Assembly (NCBI GenBank): GCA_017555695.1
Contig: JAFZFX010000049.1
Span: forward strand, 62,001 to 126,000
DNA: 64,000 nt
Direction of reading: 5' to 3'
Source of the DNA: Alistipes sp.
GTDB lineage: Bacteria; Bacteroidota; Bacteroidia; Bacteroidales; Rikenellaceae
Both the position numbers and the translations under genes were made by a program. The notes beneath the pieces were generated by a model, which saw only the letters and a program-made list of their open reading frames with translations, had not been told where the DNA came from and searched no databases. Every line of letters starts with the position of its first letter. The stretch's first letter is position 1. This document shows, in pieces, positions 17,782 through 26,762 of this stretch.

Positions 17782-19779
17782 ATGAAGAGACTACTTTTTA
17801 CTGCCGTTGCTTTGGTCTTGACCATTGCCGCATCAGCGCAGAATCGTTGGACTATCCAGCCCGATGGCTGCATCAGAATGGATGTTGATAAGGTGAGCTT
17901 GCCTCACAACGACCACATCGAGATGAGCGGCAAGATGATGGCCACGGTGCTTTATTGGGGTATTGACGAGAAGTCGCGCTTTACACTGGACCGCTCGTTG
18001 GTCTTCCCGATGTTGCGTACTATCCCCAACAATACCCACGCGAGTCTGATGATTCGTCAGAACCTTGATGTGGTTGCACAACTGCGTATCAACAACAATA
18101 ACCGTCTGGCTTTCAAGACTCGCTATGTGGAGTTGGATGGCCTGATGAGGGTTGTCGAGGAGCATCGTAGTGGCAGCTATGGTCTGGAGGTTGAGCGCGT
18201 GATATTCCCCACGATGGAGTGCCAGATGATGTGCGAACACTATGTGTTGCGTAACACGGGTACCATAGGTTATGCTCTGCAGATACCTACGCTTCGTCAG
18301 GAGGTAGCCACCGACGCCAGACGCGGTGTGAAGGGTAGTTATACTCTCCTTAGCCAAACCAAGGGTGGAGGAGTATATACTTTGGCTCCTGGCCAGAGTG
18401 TGGAGTTTGACCTTGTTATCGAGGCCTTCAACAGCGAGCAGAAGAGTGTGGCCGAGCAGGATGTAAAGTCGTTGCTGGCCGAGCGCGAGGCCTATGTGCG
18501 CTTCGTGGACGAGAATCTGGTGCTGGAGACCCCCGATAAGGTTATCGATACAGAGTTCCGCTACGCCAAGATCAGAGCTTCGGAGAGCATCTGCAAGACT
18601 AAGGGCGGCTATATGCACGCTCCTGGTGGTGAGAGCTACTACGCAGCCATCTGGGCTAATGACCAGGCCGAGTATGTAAACCCCTTCTTCCCCTTCTTGG
18701 GTTACGATGTGGGTAATGAGTCGGCTGTAAATTCATACCGCCACTTCGCTCGTTTTATGAACGACGAGTGGAAGCCCATCCCCAGTTCTATCATCGCTGA
18801 GGGTGACGACATCTGGAATGGCGCGGGCGACAGAGGCGATGGTGCAATGATTGCCTACGGAGCATCGCGTTATGCGCTCACACGCGGCAGTCGTGCTGAG
18901 GCTGAGGAGTTGTGGCCGCTTGTGGAGTGGTGTTTAGAGTATTGTCGCCGACAGATTAACGACAAGGGCGTTGTTAAGTCCGATAAGGACGAGTTGGAGG
19001 GTCGTTTCCCTGCGGGAGATGCCAACCTCTGCACATCGACACTCTACTACGATGCACTCCTATCGGCAGCCTATCTGGGTCGCGAGTTGGGCAAGAGCCC
19101 GAAACTCATTGCCGACTATCAGAAGCGCGCCAAGGCTATGCGTGCAGCCATTGAGTCGCACTTTGGTGCCAATGTAAAGGGTTATGAGACATATCGTTAC
19201 TATGAGGGTAACGACATCCTGCGCTCGTGGATTTGTATGCCTCTGTGCGTTGGAATCTACGACCGTGCCGAGCAGACTGTAAATGCTATGTTCAAGTCGG
19301 ACCTCTACACCAAGGATGGTCTGCTGACTGCGCAGAATAGTTCTACATTCTGGGATAGATCTACGCTCTATGCCCTGCGTGGAGGCTATGCGGCTGGTTA
19401 TGCCGATATGATGACCAAGGAGTTGTCGTTCTATTCGTCTAACCGTCTGTTGGGTGACCATGTGCCATATCCTATCGAGGCGTGGCCCGAAGGTAGCCAG
19501 CGACACCTCTCGGCTGAGAGCGGACTCTACTGTAGAATCGTCACCGAGGGCATGTTCGGAATTCGCCCGACAGGTATGCGCTCGTTTGAACTCAAGCCCG
19601 AGATTCCTACAGAGTGGGAGTATGCACGATTGAAGCACATCCGTGCCTTTGGCAGCGACTTCGATATTGAAGTGGAGCGTCTGGCCGATGGCAAACTGCA
19701 GGTGAAGGTTAGCGAAGAGGGTGGACGAGTACAGACCTTCAAAGTAAAGCAAGGAACTGCTATCAAAGTTAAATTATAG
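17782..19779 (+). CDS. Exported (alpha/alpha)6-barrel glycosidase-like protein
   Basis: The 665-residue protein has signal peptide MKRLLFTAVALVLTIAASAQ, a beta-rich N-terminal domain (to about 245), a helical barrel (about 260-610) and a small C-terminal beta domain. The barrel has six-hairpin glycosidase features, including AAIWANDQAEYVNPFFPFLG near 293 and HLSAESGLYCRIVTEG near 575 with candidate acidic catalytic residues. I cannot assign a GH family with confidence. It lies nine bases after the epimerase gene and belongs to the same operon, so a plant- or mucin-derived galactoside is plausible. Confidence 0.65.
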   Translation: MKRLLFTAVALVLTIAASAQNRWTIQPDGCIRMDVDKVSLPHNDHIEMSGKMMATVLYWGIDEKSRFTLDRSLVFPMLRTIPNNTHASLMIRQNLDVVAQLRINNNNRLAFKTRYVELDGLMRVVEEHRSGSYGLEVERVIFPTMECQMMCEHYVLRNTGTIGYALQIPTLRQEVATDARRGVKGSYTLLSQTKGGGVYTLAPGQSVEFDLVIEAFNSEQKSVAEQDVKSLLAEREAYVRFVDENLVLETPDKVIDTEFRYAKIRASESICKTKGGYMHAPGGESYYAAIWANDQAEYVNPFFPFLGYDVGNESAVNSYRHFARFMNDEWKPIPSSIIAEGDDIWNGAGDRGDGAMIAYGASRYALTRGSRAEAEELWPLVEWCLEYCRRQINDKGVVKSDKDELEGRFPAGDANLCTSTLYYDALLSAAYLGRELGKSPKLIADYQKRAKAMRAAIESHFGANVKGYETYRYYEGNDILRSWICMPLCVGIYDRAEQTVNAMFKSDLYTKDGLLTAQNSSTFWDRSTLYALRGGYAAGYADMMTKELSFYSSNRLLGDHVPYPIEAWPEGSQRHLSAESGLYCRIVTEGMFGIRPTGMRSFELKPEIPTEWEYARLKHIRAFGSDFDIEVERLADGKLQVKVSEEGGRVQTFKVKQGTAIKVKL

Positions 19780-19811
19780 ATTATCAATTAAATAAACTAA
19801 AACTTAAAACT

Positions 19812-20957
19812 ATGGACATTAATTTGATTCGAGAGAAATTTGCCGAGCATTTCGGCGCTGCTGGTGAGTTGTACACTTCACCTGGTCGTATTAACTTGAT
19901 TGGTGAGCACACTGACTATAACGGTGGCTTCGTATTCCCTGGCGCTATCGACAAGGGTATGGTTGCCGAGATTAAGCCTAACGGTACAGACAAGATTCGT
20001 GCATACTCTGTAGATTTGAAGGATTATGCCGAGTTCGGTCTTAACGAGGAGGACAAACCCGCTGCATCGTGGGCTTGCTACATCTTTGGTGTGGCTCGCG
20101 AGATTTTGAAGCGTGGCGGTAAGGTTGAGGGTTTCGACACTGCATTTGCAGGTGATGTGCCCCTTGGCGCTGGTATGTCTTCATCTGCTGCTTTGGAGTC
20201 TACATTCGCTTTTGCTCTTAACCACATCTACAACGAGGATAAGATCGACAAGTTCGAGTTGGCTCGCATCGGTCAGTCTACCGAGCACAACTACTGCGGT
20301 GTGAAGTGCGGTATTATGGACCAGTTTGCATCAGTACACGGTAAGAAGGGTAACTTGATGCGTCTTGACTGCCTCTCTTCAGAGTATGAGTACTTCCCCT
20401 TCGATCCCGAGAAGTTCGGTTATCGTTTGGTGTTGCTCGATTCAGTTGTTAAGCACGAGTTGGTAGGCTCGCCCTACAACAAGCGTCGTGAGTCTTGCGA
20501 GAGAGTTGCAGCTATCTTGGGTCAGGAGACTCTGCGTGGTGCAACTATGGAGCAGTTGGATGCTATCAAGGAGCAGATTTCAGAGGAGGATTATATGCGT
20601 GCCCGCTATGTGATTGGCGAGTAGAAGCGCGTATTGGATGTATGTGCCGCTTTGGAGGCTGGTGATTTGGAGACTGTCGGTGCTCGTATGTACGAGACTC
20701 ACTGGGGTATGTCGAAGGATTACGAGGTTAGCTGCGAGGAGTTGGATTTGTTGGCTACAGTTGCTAAGGAGTGTGGCGTAACAGGCTCTCGTATTATGGG
20801 TGGTGGCTTCGGTGGCTGCACAATCAACCTGGTTAAGGCCGAGTTGTACGATGCATTCATCGCAACAGCCAAGGAGAAGTTCAACGCAGCCTACGGCCAC
20901 GAGCCCAAGGTTTACGATGTTGTAATCTCTGACGGTGCCCGTAAGTTGGAAATCTAA
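19812..20957 (+). pseudogene. galK: Galactokinase gene interrupted by an in-frame TAG
   Basis: The frame from 19812 encodes galactokinase: SPGRINLIGEHTDYNGGF near 22-39 and the GHMP ATP motif PLGAGMSSSAALES near 117-130. At 20622-20624 a TAG follows YVIGE. The same frame then continues without any shift (KRVLDVCAALEAGD) through GHMP motif 3, GGGFGGCTINLV, to 20957. Without the TAG the product would be 381 residues, the normal length. A single substitution from AAG, GAG or CAG would explain it. The truncated 270-residue product lacks motif 3 and is probably inactive, unless TAG is read through or is a sequencing error. Neighbouring genes use TAG as a true stop. Confidence 0.88.
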
Positions 20958-20970
20958 TATAGTCTATACT

Positions 20971-22398
20971 ATGAAAAGAGCGATATTGTCTATCGTAGCG
21001 GTGCTCCTCGCTTGGGGAGCATCGGCTACCATAGTACTGCCCAAGGTGTTGGGTAGCAATATGGTTTTGCAGCAGCAGACCGAAGTGAATCTGTGGGGTA
21101 GTGCAGAGCCTAACAAGAAGGTTACAGTAGTTGTGTCGTGGGCTAAAGGCAAGGTGCAGACCGTTGCCGACGGCGAGGGTAAGTGGGCTGTTAAGGTTGC
21201 CACTCCCGCAGCATCGTGGGACAAGCAGACGATTACAATCAGCGACGGTGAGCCTGTTACACTCGAGAATGTACTCATTGGTGATGTATGGGTAACATCG
21301 GGTCAGAGTAATATGGAGATGCCTCTGAGCGGTTGGCGAGGTCAGCCTATAGAGAACTCTGAGAAGTATATCTATTCGGCAGGTAAGTATGCTGACAAGA
21401 TTCGTCTTTTCACCGTTAAGAGGGCTCGCTCCTACGATGTTGATAAGGAGGACTGCGAAGGTGGCGAGTGGGAGTGTGCATCACCCAAGAGCGCTGCTAA
21501 TATGTCGGCCGTGAGCTACTTGTTCGCACATAACCTTATCGATTGTGTGAATATCCCTATCGGTGTGATTACATCTAACTGGGGTGGTACTCGTATCGAG
21601 TCTTGGATGCCTATGTCGGCTTTGAAGGAGATTCTTACTCCCGAGCAACTTGAGGCAAAGCACAACACATCTATCAAGCCTACAGAGTTGTACTGCGCTA
21701 TGATTGCGCCCATCCGCAACTTCAAGGCTCGTGGTTTCCTCTGGTATCAGGGTTGTTCTAACCTTGCTGACCACGACCACTACGATGTGATGATGGCTCG
21801 TATGGTTGAGCAGTGGCGTAAGGATTGGGGCGATGAGGATAACTCAATGCCTTTCTACTACGCAATGATTGCTCCCTATAGCTATGGCAATTCGCCCGGT
21901 ATTAGCTATCCTATCTTCGTTGAGTGTCAGTTGCGTGCGCTGGATAAGATTCCTAACTCGGCAATGGCTGGTAACACCGATGCTGGTGAGGAGTATTGCA
22001 TCCACCCCGCAAAGAAGGAGGGCTTGGCGCGTCGTATGGCCGCTTTTGCACTGCGTGATGTATATGGCCAGGGTGGCGTAGAGGTGGTTTCACCCACATA
22101 CGCTTCGCACCGCGTTGATGGCTCAAGCATCATCGTTAAGTTCAATAACACAGGCTCTGGCTTCTATCCTGGCTCTGGCAAGCCTATCGAGGGCTTCGAG
22201 ATTGCAGGTGCCGACCGAGTATTCCACAAGGCTGAGGCTCGTCTCGTAGAGCACGAGGTTAAGGTGTGGAGCGATGAGGTGAAGGAGCCCGTTGCAGTGC
22301 GTTACGCTTTCCATAACTATGTGCCTTGTAACTTTATGCATATTTTGGATCTGCCCGTTGTTCCGTTCCGTACAGACAACTGGAATGATGTACAGTAA
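20971..22398 (+). CDS. Exported sialate O-acetylesterase (SGNH hydrolase)
   Basis: From the ATG at 20971 the protein has 475 residues with signal MKRAILSIVAVLLAWGASA. It carries the SASA-type esterase block WVTSGQSNMEMPL near 105 (nucleophile Ser), GVITSNWGGTRIESWM near 200, and GFLWYQGCSNL near 257. These enzymes remove O-acetyl groups from sialic acids or from plant-glycan sugars, opening the glycan to glycosidases. It closes the GH2 operon, 13 bases after the galK frame. Confidence 0.87.
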   Translation: MKRAILSIVAVLLAWGASATIVLPKVLGSNMVLQQQTEVNLWGSAEPNKKVTVVVSWAKGKVQTVADGEGKWAVKVATPAASWDKQTITISDGEPVTLENVLIGDVWVTSGQSNMEMPLSGWRGQPIENSEKYIYSAGKYADKIRLFTVKRARSYDVDKEDCEGGEWECASPKSAANMSAVSYLFAHNLIDCVNIPIGVITSNWGGTRIESWMPMSALKEILTPEQLEAKHNTSIKPTELYCAMIAPIRNFKARGFLWYQGCSNLADHDHYDVMMARMVEQWRKDWGDEDNSMPFYYAMIAPYSYGNSPGISYPIFVECQLRALDKIPNSAMAGNTDAGEEYCIHPAKKEGLARRMAAFALRDVYGQGGVEVVSPTYASHRVDGSSIIVKFNNTGSGFYPGSGKPIEGFEIAGADRVFHKAEARLVEHEVKVWSDEVKEPVAVRYAFHNYVPCNFMHILDLPVVPFRTDNWNDVQ

Positions 22399-22424
22399 TA
22401 GAGCTGTTAAGGCATAAAAATAGG

Positions 22425-22464
22425 CGAGGCTGTCCGACAAATATTGCGGCAGCCTCGTTTTTTG
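22425..22464 (+). terminator. Terminator of the GH2/galactose operon
   Basis: Stem CGAGGCTG / CAGCCTCG closes a 17-base loop and is followed by six T, 27 bases after the esterase stop. Confidence 0.85.
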
Positions 22465-22549
22465 TTTTGATAATGCTAGAATATGCAGTTTTTTGTCGAA
22501 TTAAAAGTAATAATTTCGGTGTAAGTGTCGTTGTAAGAAAAAAAATGTG

Positions 22550-22557
22550 TAATTTTG
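22550..22557 (+). promoter_or_regulatory. -7 box (TAATTTTG) upstream of bamD
   Basis: TAATTTTG fits TAnnTTTG and lies 41 bases before the bamD ATG. A TTG at 22531 is 16 bases upstream, shorter than the usual 19-20. Confidence 0.5.
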
Positions 22558-22598
22558 CACGATTATTACCCTGCATAGCAGATGTAAATTAATTAGTA

Positions 22599-23411
22599 AT
22601 GAGACAAAAGTTATCTTACATTGTAGTTTTGCTTGCGACCGTAATGGCTTTTTGTAGCTGTTCGACGGTTCAGAAAATCATAAATACGGGCGATGCCCAG
22701 TTTATCTTTGAGCGTGCAAAGGAGTACTATGCCGACGAGAAGTGGGCCAAGGCTCAGGCTCTGTTCGCAGTGTGTGAGCCCTACTATCGTGGCTCGATGC
22801 GTGAGGATAGTGTCACCTTCTTCAAGGCTCGTTGCTGCTTCAAGCAGTCTGACTACTACTCTTCAGCCGAGATGCTGGATGAGTTCCGTCGTACATTCAA
22901 CCGTAGCGTCTTTATCGAGGATGCCGAGGCTATGTATGCTATCAGCCTCTACAACATCTGCCCCTCTCCCGAGCGTGACCAGTCGATGACCAGCCAGGCT
23001 ATCGTAGCCATCTCGGAGTTTATGTCGCACTATCCCGAGAGTCCACAGATGCCCTTGTTCCAGGATATGACGCAGGATTTGACTTGGCGTCTGCACGAGA
23101 AAGCTTATGTTAATGCCTACACTTACTACAAGATTGGTCGTTACAACTCGGCAATCATCGCTTTCCGAAATGCGCTGAAGATGTACTCTGATACGCACCG
23201 ACGCGAGGATTTGCTTTACCATATCACTATGGCGTCGTTCAAGCTGGCAGAGAACTCTGTTGAGGAGAAGCGCCTGGATAGATATATGTCTACGCTCGAT
23301 GCATACTACTCGTTCATTATGGAGTACCCCGAGTCGAAGTATAAGAAGGAGGTAGAGCATGTGGCCGAGGTGACCAAGCGCTTTATCGAAAAGAGCAAGC
23401 AGGCCGAGTAG
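22599..23411 (+). CDS. bamD: Outer-membrane assembly lipoprotein BamD
   Basis: The 270-residue lipoprotein has a signal ending in lipobox Cys near 21 (VMAFCSCS). TPR-like helical repeats follow (FERAKEYYADEKWAKAQALF, SDYYSSAEMLDEF). Length and the opening STVQKIINTGD match Bacteroidetes BamD. It is the essential partner of BamA in inserting beta-barrel proteins, such as the TonB receptor in this window. The rpoZ-like gene follows 53 bases downstream. Confidence 0.9.
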   Translation: MRQKLSYIVVLLATVMAFCSCSTVQKIINTGDAQFIFERAKEYYADEKWAKAQALFAVCEPYYRGSMREDSVTFFKARCCFKQSDYYSSAEMLDEFRRTFNRSVFIEDAEAMYAISLYNICPSPERDQSMTSQAIVAISEFMSHYPESPQMPLFQDMTQDLTWRLHEKAYVNAYTYYKIGRYNSAIIAFRNALKMYSDTHRREDLLYHITMASFKLAENSVEEKRLDRYMSTLDAYYSFIMEYPESKYKKEVEHVAEVTKRFIEKSKQAE

Positions 23412-23464
23412 CGTAGCTGACAGATTTTTTAGAAGATAATAACAACGAAATAATTACACATAAG

Positions 23465-23776
23465 ATGGAGATTAAGAAGAACATTCCCAACAACACGGTT
23501 ACCCGTAAGCTCGTCGATTTGGATAAGAATACAGGTAATATCTACGAGAGCATCAACATCATCGCACGCCGTGCAAATCAGATCTCAACAGAGTTGAAGA
23601 CTGAACTCAATCGTAAGTTGGCTGACTTCTCGTCACCCACCGATACTATGGAGGAGACTTTCGAGAATCGTGAGCAGATCGAGATTTCACGCTACTATGA
23701 GCGTCTGCCCAAGCCGGTGATTATCGCTACCGAGGAGTTCCTTGATGACGAGGTATATTACCGTCGCGGAGAGTAA
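23465..23776 (+). CDS. rpoZ: RNA polymerase omega subunit (Rpb6-type)
   Basis: The 103-residue protein has the omega/Rpb6 core TGNIYESINIIARRANQIS near 27-46. The C-terminal half (KPVIIATEEFLDDEVYYR) is typical of the Bacteroidetes form. Omega helps assemble and stabilise RNA polymerase. Its position between bamD and coaBC is a familiar core arrangement in this phylum. Confidence 0.87.
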   Translation: MEIKKNIPNNTVTRKLVDLDKNTGNIYESINIIARRANQISTELKTELNRKLADFSSPTDTMEETFENREQIEISRYYERLPKPVIIATEEFLDDEVYYRRGE

Positions 23777-23882
23777 ATCTTGACTCACCAGTCGGGCCCG
23801 CGCCATAGTGCCTTTGCCTTGATCAGATGGTCGGGTGTGGGGTGCCTTGTGCGAGCTTGAACTAATGAAAAAATACCTTAAT

Positions 23883-25079
23883 ATGTTAAAGGGTAAACAT
23901 ATTATATTAGGAGTTACGGGAAGCATAGCCGCTTATAAGTCGGCTTTGCTTTGCCGTTTATTGGTGAGTGCTGGTGCGGAGGTAAAAGTGGTGATGACAC
24001 CACTCGCAAAGCAGTTTATTACGCCTCTGACGATGGCTACATTGTCGAAGAATCCCATACTTGTTGATTTCTTCAATCCCGAGAACGGAGAGTGGAATTC
24101 GCATGTGAAGTTGGGACTCTGGGCCGACTGCTACCTTATCGCCCCCGCTACGGCAAACACTATGGCCAAGATGGCTGAAGGCGTGGCCGACAATCTGTTG
24201 CTGACCACATACCTCTCGGCTCGTTGCCCGGTGATGGTTGCTCCGGCAATGGACTGCGATATGTATGCACATTGTGCTACGCAGCGCAATATCGAGCGTC
24301 TGCGTAAGGATGGTGTACACTTCGTTGAGGCCGAAGAGGGAGAGCTGGCAAGTGGCCTCGTGGGTAGTGGCCGTATGGCCGAGCCGCAGCACATCGTTGA
24401 TGCTGTGGTGAAGTTGCTCGCCGAAAAAAAAAAGAGAACGCTTGACGGAAAGCACTACCTTGTAACTGCGGGTGCAACGATTGAGGCTATCGACCCCGTG
24501 CGTTATATCTCGAACCACTCGTCGGGTAAGATGGGCTATGCCATCGCCGAGGAGTTGGCCGAGCGAGGTGCAAAGGTGACTCTGGTGAGTGGTCGTACTG
24601 CGCTGGATAAGCCCGCAGGCGTTGAGCGCGTAGATGTGTTGTCGGCCGAGGAGATGTACGAGGCTTGTGTGGCACGCTACGACGAGGTGGATGGCGCTGT
24701 GATGTGCGCTGCCGTGGCCGATTATACCCCGCAGCAGGTGGCCTCGGAGAAGATTAAAAAGGGCGAGGGCGATATGTCGATTGCGCTGAAGCGTACACCC
24801 GATATCGCTGCCGAACTTGGCCGCCGCAAGCGCCAGGGACAGTTGTTGGTGGGCTTTGCTATGGAGACTCAGAACGAGACGGCCAATGCCGAGGATAAGC
24901 TCCGCCGCAAGAATTTCGATTTCATTGTGCTCAACTCTCTGCGAGTTGAGGGCGCAGGCTTCAGAGGTGATACAAATGTGGTGTCGCTCATAGATAGTGC
25001 CTCGCGCGAGGATTTGCCGCTGATGACCAAGCGAGAGGTGGCGGCAAGGATTGTGGATAAAATAGAAAAATCACTCTAA
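23883..25079 (+). CDS. coaBC: Bifunctional CoaBC, phosphopantothenoylcysteine synthetase/decarboxylase
   Basis: From the ATG at 23883 the enzyme has 398 residues. The N-terminal flavin decarboxylase domain (about 1-180) has LGVTGSIAAYKSALLCRLL and VAPAMDCDMY; the C-terminal ligase domain (about 188-395) has YISNHSSGKMGYAIAEEL. It makes 4'-phosphopantetheine for coenzyme A. A run of ten A (24424-24433) falls at the junction of the two domains (AEKKKR). A start at 23865 is also possible. It lies six bases upstream of recN. Confidence 0.93.
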   Translation: MLKGKHIILGVTGSIAAYKSALLCRLLVSAGAEVKVVMTPLAKQFITPLTMATLSKNPILVDFFNPENGEWNSHVKLGLWADCYLIAPATANTMAKMAEGVADNLLLTTYLSARCPVMVAPAMDCDMYAHCATQRNIERLRKDGVHFVEAEEGELASGLVGSGRMAEPQHIVDAVVKLLAEKKKRTLDGKHYLVTAGATIEAIDPVRYISNHSSGKMGYAIAEELAERGAKVTLVSGRTALDKPAGVERVDVLSAEEMYEACVARYDEVDGAVMCAAVADYTPQQVASEKIKKGEGDMSIALKRTPDIAAELGRRKRQGQLLVGFAMETQNETANAEDKLRRKNFDFIVLNSLRVEGAGFRGDTNVVSLIDSASREDLPLMTKREVAARIVDKIEKSL

Positions 25080-25085
25080 ATAACT

Positions 25086-26729
25086 ATGTTGCAGCAACTG
25101 ACAGTAGAGAACTATGCTTTGATTGAGAGACTCGATATGGAACTCGACTCTCACCTGAATATCATCACGGGTGAGACTGGTGCGGGTAAATCTATCCTGC
25201 TCGGAGCATTGGGTCTGCTGATGGGCAACAAGAACGAGGGTAAGACCATACGCGATGAGTCGCGCAACTGCGTAATCGAGGGTCAGTTCTATGTGGCCGA
25301 CTATGGTCTGGAGTCCTTCTTCGAGGAGATGGATATCGACTACGAGCCTACGGTGCTGCTCCGCAGGGTGATTTTGCCGTCTGGCAAGAGTCGTGCTTTT
25401 ATCAATGATATGCCCGTGCAACTGACTCAGCTTAAGGAGTTGGGCGCACGATTGATTGATATACACTCACAACATCAGAATCTGGTTATTGCTGACGAGG
25501 CGTTCCGCCTTAGGTCAATCGATGCGCTGAGCGCGTCTACTACATTGGTGCGAAAGTATCGTACCTGCTACGATGCTCTGCGTGAGGCCGAGCAGCTGTT
25601 ACAGCGCCAGATTGAGGAGGCCGAGTCGTTGCGTCGCGATGAGGAGTGGTTGCGTTATCAGGTCGAGGAGTTCGAGGCTGCAGCACTCAAAGAGGGCGAG
25701 TTGGAGGCTACACTCGCTGAACTGTCTATTCTTGAGAATGCCGACCAGATTGGCGAGGCATTAAATATCGTCAGAAACATACTCGATGCCGACCAGATTG
25801 GCGTGCTGGAGCAGTTGGCTATGGCCGAGAATGCTATGGTGCGTGTCAAGAAGGATTACCCCAGCGGCGAGGAGTTCGCCGAGCGTCTGCATTCGGTGGT
25901 GCAGGAGTTGAAGGATTTGGGCGCAACGATTGCTTCGGCAAGCGAGCGTATTGATGCCGACCCCGAGAAGTTGCAGCGCTTGACCGATAGGGTCAATATG
26001 ATATATTCGATGTGTCAGAAGCATCGTGTCACTACGCTTGAGGAGTTGATGGCCGTAGGCGAGCGTTTTGCCGAGCAGTTGAAGACCATCACTCACAGTA
26101 GCGAGAATATCGATAAGACGCGTCAGCGCATTGCTGATCTTCGTAAAGAGGCCAATGCTATGGCGCAAGAGATTCACGCCTTGCGTGAGAAGGGTGCGGC
26201 CGAGATGACGCAGAGTGTCGAGAAGATGCTCGGTAAACTCGGTATGGCCGAGGGGCGTTTCATCGTTGAGTTGCAGCCAAGCGAGGAGCTTTTGCCGACG
26301 GGTTGCGATAGAGTGCGTTTCCTCTTCTCGGCCAATGGTAGGGTAGCACCGCAGCCAATCGAGAAGATTGCCTCGGGTGGTGAGATTTCGCGTATTATGC
26401 TGGCTATCAAGTCGCTCCTGGCGCATAGTGCCAAGTTGCCGACAATCATCTTCGACGAGATTGACACTGGCGTGTCGGGCCGTATAGCCGATGCTATGGG
26501 CGAAATTATCAACTCTCTGGCAGAGGATATGCAGGTGGTGGCTATTACGCACCTGCCGCAGGTGGCGTCGAAGGGCGAGACCCATTTTGTTGTCTATAAG
26601 CACGACAGCCGCACCAACATCACTCGCCTCAGCGCCGATGAGCGTGTTGAGGAGGTTGCCAAGATGTTGTCTGGTAGCGAGATAACTTCGGCAGCGATGG
26701 AGCAGGCTCGTCTGTTGCTCGGCAAGTAG
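25086..26729 (+). CDS. recN: DNA repair ATPase RecN
   Basis: The 547-residue SMC-like protein has Walker A GETGAGKS near 29, a long coiled-coil middle (about 155-370), the ABC signature ASGGEISRIMLAIKS near 437, and Walker B TIIFDEIDTGVSG near 458. It acts in double-strand break repair. It follows coaBC closely and is probably cotranscribed with it. Confidence 0.94.
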   Translation: MLQQLTVENYALIERLDMELDSHLNIITGETGAGKSILLGALGLLMGNKNEGKTIRDESRNCVIEGQFYVADYGLESFFEEMDIDYEPTVLLRRVILPSGKSRAFINDMPVQLTQLKELGARLIDIHSQHQNLVIADEAFRLRSIDALSASTTLVRKYRTCYDALREAEQLLQRQIEEAESLRRDEEWLRYQVEEFEAAALKEGELEATLAELSILENADQIGEALNIVRNILDADQIGVLEQLAMAENAMVRVKKDYPSGEEFAERLHSVVQELKDLGATIASASERIDADPEKLQRLTDRVNMIYSMCQKHRVTTLEELMAVGERFAEQLKTITHSSENIDKTRQRIADLRKEANAMAQEIHALREKGAAEMTQSVEKMLGKLGMAEGRFIVELQPSEELLPTGCDRVRFLFSANGRVAPQPIEKIASGGEISRIMLAIKSLLAHSAKLPTIIFDEIDTGVSGRIADAMGEIINSLAEDMQVVAITHLPQVASKGETHFVVYKHDSRTNITRLSADERVEEVAKMLSGSEITSAAMEQARLLLGK

Positions 26730-26762
26730 AATAAGACTAACTAACCTAAAACAATAACGATT

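Noticed and set aside
20634-20957. Separate gene for the C-terminal part of galactokinase, starting at TTG
   Set aside because: It is the direct in-frame continuation of galK after one TAG, so a broken gene is simpler than two genes.
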